This document shows, piece by piece, positions 49,953 to 58,968 of a stretch of 64,000 nucleotides of DNA (positions are counted from its first letter, which is position 1; each line of letters begins with the position of its first letter). A program made the translations under genes and the position numbers. The notes below the pieces were generated by a model. It did no database searches. It worked only from the letters and a program-made list of their open reading frames with translations, and was not told where the DNA came from. Origin of the DNA: Microbulbifer sp. Q7 (GTDB taxonomy: Bacteria > Pseudomonadota > Gammaproteobacteria > Pseudomonadales > Cellvibrionaceae); assembly GCF_001639145.1 (NCBI RefSeq), contig NZ_LROY01000002.1, forward strand, positions 248,001-312,000, in the 5' to 3' direction.

Positions 49953-52900
49953 TCACTGGGAGTGGGGCGGTCGCTCCGGATCGCCTTCCGTTACTACCGG
50001 CTCCCCGGTCTCTCCGCCGTGCACCTTCTCGCGCAGACCCTGAACCGTCTTGAAGAAGATCGGCACGAGCAGCGTACCCACCACGCACGCCATCAGTGTG
50101 CCGCCCATCACCGCGGTGCCCAGGGACACCCGGCTCGCGGCCCCGGCGCCGGAGGCAATCACCAGAGGAATGGTGCCTACGACAAATGAGAGCGTGGTCA
50201 TGATGACCGGACGAAAGCGCAGCCGGGCCGCCATCACGGTCGCATCGTGCAGGGAAAGCCTTTCCACCTCCCGCTGTGTTTTGCCGAATTCTACGATCAG
50301 AATCGCGGTCTTGGCCGCCAGCGCGATGAGAAGAACCAAGCCGATTTGCCCATAGAGGCTGAGTGGTTCGCGTGCGATCAGTAGTGCGAGGAGTGCGCCG
50401 ATGATGGCAATCGGAACGGACAAGATAATCGCAAAGGGCGTCATGAACGATTCATACAATGCCGCCAGAAACAGGAACACAAACACCAGTGAAAGCCCCA
50501 TGGCGATGGCAGAAGCATTGCCCGCGCCACGTTCTTCGTAGCTGGAGTCGGACCACTCGTATTTGAATCCTGCGGGCAGGGTTTCATCGGCCACGCGCTC
50601 CAGCGCATTCATGGCATCACCCGAGCTGTATCCGCCTGCGATATTGGGGCCACCGCTGATTTTCGCCGCGTCGTAGGTGTTGTAGCGCTTGAGTGTGACG
50701 GCGCCGAGGGTGGGCTCCGTGCTGATAAGGCTGCTCAGCGGAACCTGCTCCCCCTTGTTGTTGGCGACATACAGCTTGGTCAGGTCCGCTTCCTGCTGGC
50801 GGAACCGGGAGTCGGCCTGCACCATGACACGGAAGGTCTTGTTGTACAGGTTGAAGTCGTTGACATAGATAGCGCCAAGCTGGGTTTGCAGTGTCATGAA
50901 GATATCGCTGATCCTCACGCCGAATGTTTTGGCCTTGACCCGATCAATATTGAGCCGGATTTGCGGCGAGCCTGCCTTGAAAACGGAGAACGCCCGGGCA
51001 ATTTCCGGTTGCTCGGTGGCTGCGGCAGAAAATGCCTGCGCCACCTCAAACAGCGCCTGTGGGCCAACGCCCTGCGTGTCTTCCAGCATGAATGAAAACC
51101 CGGACATGGCGCCCAGCCCCGGAATGGCGGGCGCGCCGAAGACCAGCACCTGTGCCTCGGGCAGCTGTGCGAATTGCGCCTGATATTTCTTTTGCAGCGC
51201 TTGCTGGGAACTCGCTGGATCCTCGCGCTCATCCCAGGGTTTGAGCTTGGCGATCACCATGCCGGCATTGGACTGCAGGGCGACGTTTAACAGGCTGAAA
51301 CCATTCACCGAGAGTACTTTGTCTATGGCGGGATCCTGCATGAGGGTCTCATTCACATGGTCAACCACCTCAGCGGTGCGCCCCAGTGCGGCGGCTTCCG
51401 GTAGCTGGATGTCGACCATGAAGAAGCCCTTGTCCTCGTCGGGAATAAAACTCCTGGGCACCTGCTGAAACAGCAAGAAGAGCGCGACGAAAAGCGCCGC
51501 AACCAGCAGTAGGCTCAGGAGGATATGTTCGGCGAGCCAACCCACCACACGCAGGTAACCCGCAGCAACGCGGGTGAATCCGCTGTTGAACCCGCGAATG
51601 ATAAAGTTCGGTTTACTGTGGCCGGCCTTGAGAATGGTGGAACAGAGTGCCGGGCTGAGCGTCAGGGCATTGACCATGGAGATCAGCACCGCCACGGTGA
51701 TGGTGGTGCCAAATTGCCCGAACATTCTTCCGGTCATGCCCGGCAGCAGCATGGTCGGGCCAAATACCGCGACCAGCACCATGGATGTGGCGACGATGGG
51801 CCCCGACACTTCCTTCATTGCCTTGGCGGTGGCGGCTCTCCGGTCGAGCCCATCATCGTGCATGATGCGCTCCACGTCCTCGACCACGATGATCGCATCG
51901 TCCACCACCACGCCGATGGCGAGAATCAGCCCGAACAGGGTGACCGTATTGATGGTCATGCCCAGCGCATACAGCACGGCTACGGTGCCGATGATGGAAA
52001 CCGGGACCGCGAGAGTGGGCACCAGGGCCGCACGTACGTTGCCGAGAAACAGGTAGGTAACCAGTATCACCAGAATGATGGTAATAATCAGCGTATAGAC
52101 GGTTTCTTCCAGCGAGACCGAGATGAACTCCGTGGTGTCGTGGCCAATCACAGCCTCCACGCCGTCCGGGAAGTATTCGGATAATTCGTTGACCTTCGCC
52201 TTTACGCTGTTGGCCACTTCCAGTGCATTGGCATCGGACAGTTTGTAAATTGCCAGCAGTACGCCCGGACCGTTGTTGTACTCACCGAACCCCTTATAGG
52301 TCTGCGCTCCCAGTTCGACCCGCGCAATATCCCGGATGCGCACCACAGCGCCTTCGTCATCGGCGCGCAATACGATATTGCCGAACTCTTCTTCCGAGCT
52401 GAGCCGCCCTTTGGTGCTGAGAATGTACTGAAATTGGGTGGAGTCCGGCGAAGGCGGTGCACCCAACTGGCCCACTGCGGCCTGTACGTTCTGCTCGCGG
52501 ATGGCGGCGAGGACTTCCGGCACCGATATTTCGAGGCCGGCCATTTTGACCGGGTCCAGCCACACGCGCATACCGTAGTCCAGCGCGCCGATGATTCTTG
52601 CTTCACCGACCCCGGGCACCCGCGCCAGTTCGCTGAGCAGGTTAATGGAGGCGTAGTTGGACAGGAAAATGCCATCAAATGTATTTTCCGGTGAGAACAG
52701 GTTGACCACCATCAACATGTCGGAAGAGCGTTTGCGCACCTTGATGCCGCGTTTCAGCACCTCGGGGGGCAGGGAGGGTTCCGCCAGTGCTACCCGGTTC
52801 TGTACGTCGACCTGCGCCATGTCGGCGTCGACATCAATGCCGAAGGTGATAAACAGCGAGTAGGTGCCATCACTGCCCGCATTTGAAGCCATGTAGACCA

Positions 52901-53132
52901 TGCCTTCTGCACCGTTGACCTGTTCTTCAATGGGGATGGCGACGGCATTCTTTACGGTTTCTGCGTCTGCACCGGGGTAGGCGGCAACCACCGCGATTTT
53001 TGGTGGTGCGATGTCCGGGTATTGATCCACGGGCATGACGATCGCGGCCAGAATACCGGCGAAGGTAATCAGGATCGCAATGACAAAGGCAAAGCGGGGA
53101 CGACGAATAAAAAGGTTGGTATCACCACCCAT
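49953..53132 (-). CDS. RND multidrug efflux pump, inner-membrane component
   Basis: A 1059-residue HAE1-type RND transporter. N terminus FIRRPRFAFVIAILITFAGILA is the first helix. It has 12 helices in two sets of six, with the proton-relay stretch GLILAIGVVVDDAIIVVEDVER and the large periplasmic loops with porter and docking domains. The GFVVGTIPLVIASGAGA-like region near the C terminus is normal for MexF/AcrB types. It is co-transcribed with the adaptor gene upstream (17-bp gap). No outer-membrane channel gene accompanies it. Confidence 0.93.
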   Translation of the reverse strand: MGGDTNLFIRRPRFAFVIAILITFAGILAAIVMPVDQYPDIAPPKIAVVAAYPGADAETVKNAVAIPIEEQVNGAEGMVYMASNAGSDGTYSLFITFGIDVDADMAQVDVQNRVALAEPSLPPEVLKRGIKVRKRSSDMLMVVNLFSPENTFDGIFLSNYASINLLSELARVPGVGEARIIGALDYGMRVWLDPVKMAGLEISVPEVLAAIREQNVQAAVGQLGAPPSPDSTQFQYILSTKGRLSSEEEFGNIVLRADDEGAVVRIRDIARVELGAQTYKGFGEYNNGPGVLLAIYKLSDANALEVANSVKAKVNELSEYFPDGVEAVIGHDTTEFISVSLEETVYTLIITIILVILVTYLFLGNVRAALVPTLAVPVSIIGTVAVLYALGMTINTVTLFGLILAIGVVVDDAIIVVEDVERIMHDDGLDRRAATAKAMKEVSGPIVATSMVLVAVFGPTMLLPGMTGRMFGQFGTTITVAVLISMVNALTLSPALCSTILKAGHSKPNFIIRGFNSGFTRVAAGYLRVVGWLAEHILLSLLLVAALFVALFLLFQQVPRSFIPDEDKGFFMVDIQLPEAAALGRTAEVVDHVNETLMQDPAIDKVLSVNGFSLLNVALQSNAGMVIAKLKPWDEREDPASSQQALQKKYQAQFAQLPEAQVLVFGAPAIPGLGAMSGFSFMLEDTQGVGPQALFEVAQAFSAAATEQPEIARAFSVFKAGSPQIRLNIDRVKAKTFGVRISDIFMTLQTQLGAIYVNDFNLYNKTFRVMVQADSRFRQQEADLTKLYVANNKGEQVPLSSLISTEPTLGAVTLKRYNTYDAAKISGGPNIAGGYSSGDAMNALERVADETLPAGFKYEWSDSSYEERGAGNASAIAMGLSLVFVFLFLAALYESFMTPFAIILSVPIAIIGALLALLIAREPLSLYGQIGLVLLIALAAKTAILIVEFGKTQREVERLSLHDATVMAARLRFRPVIMTTLSFVVGTIPLVIASGAGAASRVSLGTAVMGGTLMACVVGTLLVPIFFKTVQGLREKVHGGETGEPVVTEGDPERPPHSQ

Positions 53133-53149
53133 CGAATGAGCGCCTCAGG

Positions 53150-54466
53150 TTACTTGCCGATGTCATTCGGATCATAGGGCTCGCCCGGCTGGTTTCTTTC
53201 CCGCCCTTCGCGTTGCATGGATTCCAGCATCTGCGATTGGGTCTCCCGGTCTCTGGCGAGTTGTTCCTTGAGGGAGTGGGGCGGGGACTTTAGATTGAGG
53301 GGTGTCTGCTTCTTGAAGTCCTCAAGTTTGACTGGCACCACGGTTACCTGATCGCCCGGGCTGACTTTTTGCAGGCCCTCGACCAGAACCCGGTCGCCCG
53401 TTTTCAGGCCCTTGCGAATGGCCCAGTTGGGGCCGATTCGGACACCCACTTCCACATTGGCCCGTTTTACCTTGTTGTCTTTGTCGAGCAGGTAGACGTA
53501 AAAGCCCTGCTGGTCCTGGGATACCGCCTTTTGCGGAATGACGATGCGTTCGATTTCCTCCAGCAGTTTTCCGTGCAGCGTGACATTCTCCTTGGGGATC
53601 AGCAGGCCGTCGGTGTTCGGGAAAAGCACGCGCGCGGCGATGGTGCCGCGGGTGGAGGCGGCGGTGGCATCCCAAGAGAAAAATTCCCCTTTAAAGGGAT
53701 AGATGCTGCCGCCGGGCAGCTCCATATAAAGCTCCATATTGGGAATGGCGCGCCCCTGCTGCTTCAGTCTTTCCACCACGGTGTAAAAATCGTTGTAGGC
53801 CTTCTGGCCCACATTGGCCAGTACGTACACGGGGTCGAGCTTGACCATCTTGGTGATCGGTACCGAGGTCGGCAATATCACAATGTCGCCCGGCGCGTAG
53901 TTGGGGTGCCCAACACGCCCGGAAAACGGCGCCACAATGGACGTATGCGACAGGTCCTGCCGCGCCTGTACCAGCGCTGCATGGGCTTTATCCAGCTCTG
54001 CTTCGGCGGCCAGCTTGGCGGATTTCGCGGTATCAAAATCTTTTGCCGAGATGTAACCCTGGGGGCTTAACTCACGCGCCCGCCGAAAGTTGCCGTCGGC
54101 CTGTTCAAAGTTTGCGGTTGCTTCCGCCACCATGGATTGGGCGGTGGCAACCGCCGACTCGAACTTGTAGGGATCGAGGCGCACCAGCTCTTCGCCCTGT
54201 TTGAAAAAGGCGCCCGGCGTAATGTTCTGATAGAGAATCCTGGATTGCACCAGCGGGAAGATTTGTGCCGTTTCCACCGCCTCGATAACCGCAGGCACCT
54301 CAAAGCTGGGCCGGAATTTCAGGCGCTGGGCTTCCACCACTTCCACCTTCTTCGGCGGTGGGGTGGGTTTTTCTGGCGTCTTGTCCCCGCAGCCTGTGCT
54401 GAGTACAAACGCGAGAATGAAGACTTTCTGCCAGTGAACAGGGAAGAGGTTGGAATAAGACATCAT
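53150..54466 (-). CDS. RND efflux periplasmic adaptor lipoprotein
   Basis: A 438-residue membrane-fusion protein. Its signal peptide ends at LSTGC (lipobox), so it is anchored by lipid. A barrel-sandwich region (VVEAQRLKFRPSFEVPAVIEAVE, EELVRLDPYKF), a long alpha-hairpin (about 115-180: QSMVAEATANFEQADGNFRRARELS) and a beta-barrel with IVAPFSGRVGHPNYAPGD follow the AcrA/MexE order. A Gln/Glu/Arg-rich tail of about 45 residues is unusual. ATG 54466 or the next Met is the start. Confidence 0.92.
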   Translation of the reverse strand: MMSYSNLFPVHWQKVFILAFVLSTGCGDKTPEKPTPPPKKVEVVEAQRLKFRPSFEVPAVIEAVETAQIFPLVQSRILYQNITPGAFFKQGEELVRLDPYKFESAVATAQSMVAEATANFEQADGNFRRARELSPQGYISAKDFDTAKSAKLAAEAELDKAHAALVQARQDLSHTSIVAPFSGRVGHPNYAPGDIVILPTSVPITKMVKLDPVYVLANVGQKAYNDFYTVVERLKQQGRAIPNMELYMELPGGSIYPFKGEFFSWDATAASTRGTIAARVLFPNTDGLLIPKENVTLHGKLLEEIERIVIPQKAVSQDQQGFYVYLLDKDNKVKRANVEVGVRIGPNWAIRKGLKTGDRVLVEGLQKVSPGDQVTVVPVKLEDFKKQTPLNLKSPPHSLKEQLARDRETQSQMLESMQREGRERNQPGEPYDPNDIGK

Positions 54467-54640
54467 TTCCGCGCACTTGAATTAGGAAACCATTGCCTAT
54501 TAATCCTAGTCGTCGTTTGCGGCAGGGGAGGTTGTCGAGGGCGGCTTGGCGCGGGATGCCACCCGTGCGGCGGGGCGCGCAGATACTAGCAGCCGGACGG
54601 TGCGTTAAATGAGCTTGAGGCCGTGCGTGGGCCTGCGGTA

Positions 54641-55126
54641 TCAGCGGTTGTAGTGCACCGGCACTTCCAGGGTTTCCTTTACCTGCTCCATTACCACGTA
54701 GCTGGTGCACTCCTGCACTTCTGGCAGGGTCAGCAGGGTTTCGCCATAAAACCGCCGGTAGGCGCTCATGTCGGCAACACGCGCTTTGATCAGGTAGTCA
54801 AAATTGCCCGATACCAGATAACACTCCTGTACTTCCGGCAGGGCAGACACTGCCGTGCGGAAATCCTCGAATGCATCCTGCGCAGAGCGGTTCAGGCGGA
54901 TCTGTACAAACACCACCAGCGCCGCGTCCAGATACTCGGGGTTGATCAGTGCGGTATAGCCCTGGATAACCCCATCGGACTCCATTTTTTTCACCCGCTC
55001 GACGCAGGGTGTGGCGGTCAGGCCGACGTGGCGGGCCAGTTCCGCGTAGCTGGTGCGCCCGTTCTTTTGCAGTACACGCAGGATGTTGCGATCAATGGTG
55101 CTGAGTTCGTTGGCGCGCCTTTTCAT
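54641..55126 (-). CDS. lrp: Leucine-responsive regulatory protein (Lrp/AsnC family)
   Basis: A 161-residue regulator: N-terminal HTH (DRNILRVLQKNGRTSYAELARHVGLTATPCVERVKKME) and a RAM domain (YLVSGNFDYLIKARVADMSAYRRFYGE) with YVVMEQVKETLEVP. It closely resembles E. coli Lrp by eye. ATG 55126 is chosen because upstream codons (TTG 55162) have no RBS. It is divergent from ald, so it probably controls ald and itself from the 290-bp spacer. Confidence 0.9.
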   Translation of the reverse strand: MKRRANELSTIDRNILRVLQKNGRTSYAELARHVGLTATPCVERVKKMESDGVIQGYTALINPEYLDAALVVFVQIRLNRSAQDAFEDFRTAVSALPEVQECYLVSGNFDYLIKARVADMSAYRRFYGETLLTLPEVQECTSYVVMEQVKETLEVPVHYNR

Positions 55127-55287
55127 GTTTTTGACATGCTCTCGGATATCTGTCTTGACCAATTGGTCGAGCCCTTTGGGCCCGTCAGGAATGCCACAGA
55201 AAAAGGGCGGTAAAGCCCGGCTTGACTTGTCTGTGGCGCGAATTCTGGTCTCGTTTGGCTAAAAAACGGTCATTTAGAGAAATAACC

Positions 55288-55331
55288 AGTGGATTCCACT
55301 AATTATATTTAAAAATTTGCAGAAATCCACT
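55288..55331. promoter_or_regulatory. Inverted repeat in the lrp-ald spacer, possible Lrp operator
   Basis: AGTGGATT (55288-55295) and AATCCACT (55324-55331) are an 8-bp inverted repeat across an AT-rich stretch (AATTATATTTAAAAATTT), a typical Lrp-binding context. It is upstream of ald and between the divergent genes. The role is inferred from position. Confidence 0.4.
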
Positions 55332-55416
55332 CAAAAGAGGGTCTTATACTGCGGGAATCCAACAAAAGAAAGGGGCGCGCAAAGCTGCGCTCACAGAGTG
55401 ATTGAGGAGATTCGTT

Positions 55417-56562
55417 ATGTTGATCGGTGTCCCAAAAGAAATTAAGAACCACGAGTATCGCATCGGCCTGACGCCGGCGAGCGTACGCGAGCTGATCGGC
55501 CATGGTCATGAGGTGATCGTGCAGAAAGACGGCGGTTCAGCCATTGGCTTTACCGATGAAATGTACGAGCAGGCGGGTGCCAAGATCATCGACAGCGCTG
55601 AAGAAATCTTCGCCACTGCCGATATGATCGTGAAGGTAAAAGAACCCCAGCCGCACGAATGCGAAATGCTGCGCCCCGGCCAGCTGCTGTACACCTACCT
55701 GCACCTCGCGCCCGATCCCAAGCAGACCGAACTGCTGGTGAAATCCGGTGCGACCTGTATCGCTTATGAAACCGTTACCGACCGCTTCGGTGGCCTGCCG
55801 CTGCTGGCGCCCATGTCGGAAGTGGCCGGCCGTATGTCCGTACAGTGCGGTGCGCATCACCTGGAAAAAGCCCAGGGCGGCCTCGGTGTACTGCTGGGCG
55901 GCGTGCCTGGTGTAGCGCCGGCCAAAGTGCTGATTATCGGCGGTGGTGTTGTAGGTACCCAAGCGGCCAAGATGGCGCTGGGTATGGGTGCCGACGTGAC
56001 CATCCTGGATCGCTCCCTGCCGCGCCTGCGTCAGCTGGACGATATCTTCGGCGGCGCGGTGCGCACCGAATACTCCACCAACGATGCGATCGAGAAGCAC
56101 GCGCTGGAAGCTGACCTGGTTGTCGGTGCGGTACTGATCCCGGGCGCGGCGGCACCGAAGCTGCTGACTCGCGACCATATCAGCCGCATGAAGAAAGGTG
56201 CGGTGGTTGTGGACGTTGCGATCGACCAGGGCGGTTGTTTCGAAACTTCCAAAGCGACCACGCACCAGGAGCCGACCTACGTGGTAGACGGCGTGGTGCA
56301 CTACTGTGTTGCCAACATGCCGGGCGGTGTTGCCCGTACTTCTACCATGGCCCTGAACAATGCCACCCTGCCGTTCGCGGTATCCCTGGCCAACAAGGGT
56401 GCCAAGCAGGCACTGCTGGACGATGCCAACCTGCTGGAAGGTCTGAACGTGCACGCCGGTATGGTGACCTACAAGGCGGTAGCGGATGTGCTGGGTTACG
56501 AGTACGTAGATCCGAAACTCGCCCTGCAAAAGTCTGCAGTTGAGTCTGAAGTCGCTGCGTAA
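55417..56562 (+). CDS. ald: Alanine dehydrogenase
   Basis: NAD-dependent enzyme that reversibly converts L-alanine to pyruvate and ammonia. The 381-residue protein starts [20 protein letters not shown], has [10 protein letters not shown] and the catalytic His in YTYLHLAPD, the NAD-binding ADVTILDRS region after [17 protein letters not shown], and [21 protein letters not shown] near the C terminus. GAGGAG lies just before ATG 55417. Divergent from lrp. Confidence 0.94.
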   Translation: MLIGVPKEIKNHEYRIGLTPASVRELIGHGHEVIVQKDGGSAIGFTDEMYEQAGAKIIDSAEEIFATADMIVKVKEPQPHECEMLRPGQLLYTYLHLAPDPKQTELLVKSGATCIAYETVTDRFGGLPLLAPMSEVAGRMSVQCGAHHLEKAQGGLGVLLGGVPGVAPAKVLIIGGGVVGTQAAKMALGMGADVTILDRSLPRLRQLDDIFGGAVRTEYSTNDAIEKHALEADLVVGAVLIPGAAAPKLLTRDHISRMKKGAVVVDVAIDQGGCFETSKATTHQEPTYVVDGVVHYCVANMPGGVARTSTMALNNATLPFAVSLANKGAKQALLDDANLLEGLNVHAGMVTYKAVADVLGYEYVDPKLALQKSAVESEVAA

Positions 56563-56664
56563 CCCGCAGCCTGAGCAAAGAATTGAACAGGTAACGCCCG
56601 TTCTCTTTGGGGCAACCCCATGCCCCGCTCTGTGAGACCCGGCAGTGTCTTGACTGCCATTGTG

Positions 56665-56690
56665 GCCGCGCTTTTTAGCGCGGCTTTTTT
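56665..56690 (+). terminator. Rho-independent terminator after ald
   Basis: GCCGCGC (56665-56671) and GCGCGGC (56678-56684) form a perfect 7-bp stem with a TTTTTA loop, followed by TTTTTT. Confidence 0.85.
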
Positions 56691-56751
56691 GTGCCCGTTC
56701 TTCAGGTGCGCTGTGTTATTTCGTTGTCGGTGCGATGGCGTGCGCGGTGAT

Positions 56752-57471
56752 CTAGCGTCCGGGGAACAGTCGCGCCAGCAGGACGGGCAGGGCTGTTTCG
56801 ACTCGCAGGATTCTGGGGCCCAGGTGTACGGATTCAAATCCCGCCGCCTGTAGCTTTTCTACTTCGTACGGAATGAAGCCGCCCTCCGGCCCCACTGCCA
56901 GAGTGGTGTGCTCGCAAATATCTACGGGGCAGGGGGTGTCGGTGACGGGGTGTGCGACCAGCTTGCGCGAGGCGGCGGCGATATCCGGCAGCTCATCTTC
57001 GACAAACGGCTTGAAACGCTTGCGCAGAAATATCGCCGGCATGGTGGTGTCCACCGCCTGCTCCAGGCCCAACAGGCACTGCTCGCGGAGTTTGTCTTCC
57101 GCCAGCCAGGGGCTTTGCCAGTAGGATTTCTCCACCCGGTAGGCATTGATCAGATACAGCGCTTTCACCCCAAGTGCCGTGGCGTGCTGGATGGTGCGCT
57201 TGAGCATTTTCGGGCGGGGCAAGGCGAGAATCAGGTTGAGTGGCAGCGGCGGTGGCGGTGCGCGATGCAGAGAAACGGTGAGCGCGATATGCTGTTCGCC
57301 CCGTTCGATGACCACGCCCTCGCCAATCTGCCCCTGCAGCACGCCCACCTTGAGCGTGTCGCCCACCTCGGCTTTGTGCACGTCGACAATATGCTGGAAG
57401 CGCCGTCCGCGGAGCACCGCGACGTCGGCCGCCCCGGCAAAATCGCTGGGTTCAAGAAGGATCAGATTCAC
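56752..57471 (-). CDS. rsmE: 16S rRNA m3U1498 methyltransferase
   Basis: SPOUT-class enzyme methylating U1498 of 16S rRNA. The 239-residue protein has the N-terminal PUA-like domain (RFQHIVDVHKAEVGDTLKVG) and the knot region LAVGPEGGFIPYEVEKLQ and LGPRILRVETALPVLLARL, which hold the S-adenosylmethionine. A neighbouring 6-PTPS-like gene ends 6 bp upstream on the same strand. Confidence 0.94.
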   Translation of the reverse strand: MNLILLEPSDFAGAADVAVLRGRRFQHIVDVHKAEVGDTLKVGVLQGQIGEGVVIERGEQHIALTVSLHRAPPPPLPLNLILALPRPKMLKRTIQHATALGVKALYLINAYRVEKSYWQSPWLAEDKLREQCLLGLEQAVDTTMPAIFLRKRFKPFVEDELPDIAAASRKLVAHPVTDTPCPVDICEHTTLAVGPEGGFIPYEVEKLQAAGFESVHLGPRILRVETALPVLLARLFPGR

Positions 57472-57477
57472 GGTTGT

Positions 57478-58320
57478 TTAGCACTTTGCCGAGGCCACGG
57501 CGCCCTTGCCGATACCCTCGTAGGCGCGAACGCGGATGTCGTGTCCGGGATGCGTCGCTGCAAGCTGGTCGGCCATGTACTGCGCCAACTGTTCCACGGT
57601 GGTATCGCAGTCGAGAATTTCGCAGCGGTTACTGGGGATGCTCAGAGTGAACTCGCCCTGGCGGGCGCGGTAGGCAAAGTGCAGTTGCTGCGCAGATTCC
57701 TCGCGCAGGTCTTCGCGGGTGCCGAGGTAAATATCCGCCCAGCGCTTCGCCCATTCTGCTTCCAGCTGTGGATTGCGGACTCCATTCATATCGATTTGGA
57801 TACGCGAGCGGTGGCCGTGGGCAATGCGCTGGCAGTTGCCGTCGTGCTTTTTCAGGCCGTGGCTGTAGTGGTAAAACGGGGTATCGATGGCCTCGGTGGT
57901 AAAACGGAGGTCGAGCTGCTTCACGCTGGTGGGGAAGATGCCCTCCAGTTCGCCCACGCACCAGTGTGCCACGGATTCCGGCGAGATTGCGTTCACCGCG
58001 ACCAGGGCGAACGCCTCTGTGGGGCCCCCTACAGTGATGACTTCGCCATCGTCGAGTGTCCACTGCAGGCGTATGCCCTCGTCGGTGCGCTCCAGTTCCA
58101 GCTCGGGCGCCAGAATGGGCACCAGCAAGCGGTGATCCAGCTCGCTATCCAGCCAGTTGCGCAGGGTCTTTTTGACGATCCCGAAGTCGCACACCATGCC
58201 CTGATGATCCAGCGCGCCATCGAGGGCGGCGTTGGCCAGCCAGGTTTCACCAACAATGCCGCGGCTGCGGTGGAGATAACTGAAATCCACGTTGGTAAGG
58301 CTGTCGACAAACAGGTGCAT
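57478..58320 (-). CDS. 6-pyruvoyl-tetrahydropterin synthase-like protein
   Basis: A 280-residue protein of the 6-PTPS/QueD fold. The N-terminal half has CDFGIVKKTLRNWLDSELDHRLL, like the QueD DFG and LDH motifs. The C-terminal half has CQRIAHGHRSRIQI, like its C-x3-HGH zinc and catalytic motif. The motifs are split over two halves instead of one 120-residue domain, so this is either a two-domain version or one with a large insertion. The start at 58320 follows GGAAAATCT. It sits directly before rsmE. Confidence 0.75.
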   Translation of the reverse strand: MHLFVDSLTNVDFSYLHRSRGIVGETWLANAALDGALDHQGMVCDFGIVKKTLRNWLDSELDHRLLVPILAPELELERTDEGIRLQWTLDDGEVITVGGPTEAFALVAVNAISPESVAHWCVGELEGIFPTSVKQLDLRFTTEAIDTPFYHYSHGLKKHDGNCQRIAHGHRSRIQIDMNGVRNPQLEAEWAKRWADIYLGTREDLREESAQQLHFAYRARQGEFTLSIPSNRCEILDCDTTVEQLAQYMADQLAATHPGHDIRVRAYEGIGKGAVASAKC

Positions 58321-58568
58321 AGATTTTCCGGCTTGGCAAAGTGGCTGAAACGAAAGCGAAGGACCCGGATTCGGGCGCGGCACAGTATAGCTTTTTGCGG
58401 TGATGATTTGTTCCCCGGGGGTGAGGATTTTGACGGCCACTAGCGATAAGCCGCGCCCGGGAAAATTAAGGCTGGAACCTGGCGCCTCGAATCTCTATAA
58501 TCCCGCCCTCTTCGAGCACAGGCCGCTTTTTTCAGCAAGCGGTGCTAACCTGAGTGCTGAAGCGTGAT

Positions 58569-58678
<110 letters not shown>

Positions 58679-58968
58679 TCCAGTTTTCCTCTCTCACTAT
58701 TCATTCCCTCTTTCTGTTGCAACGTCTGCCTGTATCGGGCGCGCTTCCTGTGCCATCCGCTGATTCGCCGAAAAGCTCGTTGCCGAAATTTTTCTCCAAA
58801 TATTCATCCGTAGAAGGAATTTTGTGCCGATGTGGTGCGCGCACACTCGCCACCGTCCCGGTGGGGGTGGGGCCTGTGCTATAAAACCGCGACAGTTTTT
58901 AGGATGCCCACCCCGGTGCCCCGGGGGGAATGCCACGAATAACTTCCAATAATGACCAGAGGACGCCG

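Noticed and set aside
56908..58443. 511-codon plus-strand frame opposite rsmE and the 6-PTPS-like gene
   Set aside because: Both minus-strand genes have clear motifs; the plus frame has none.
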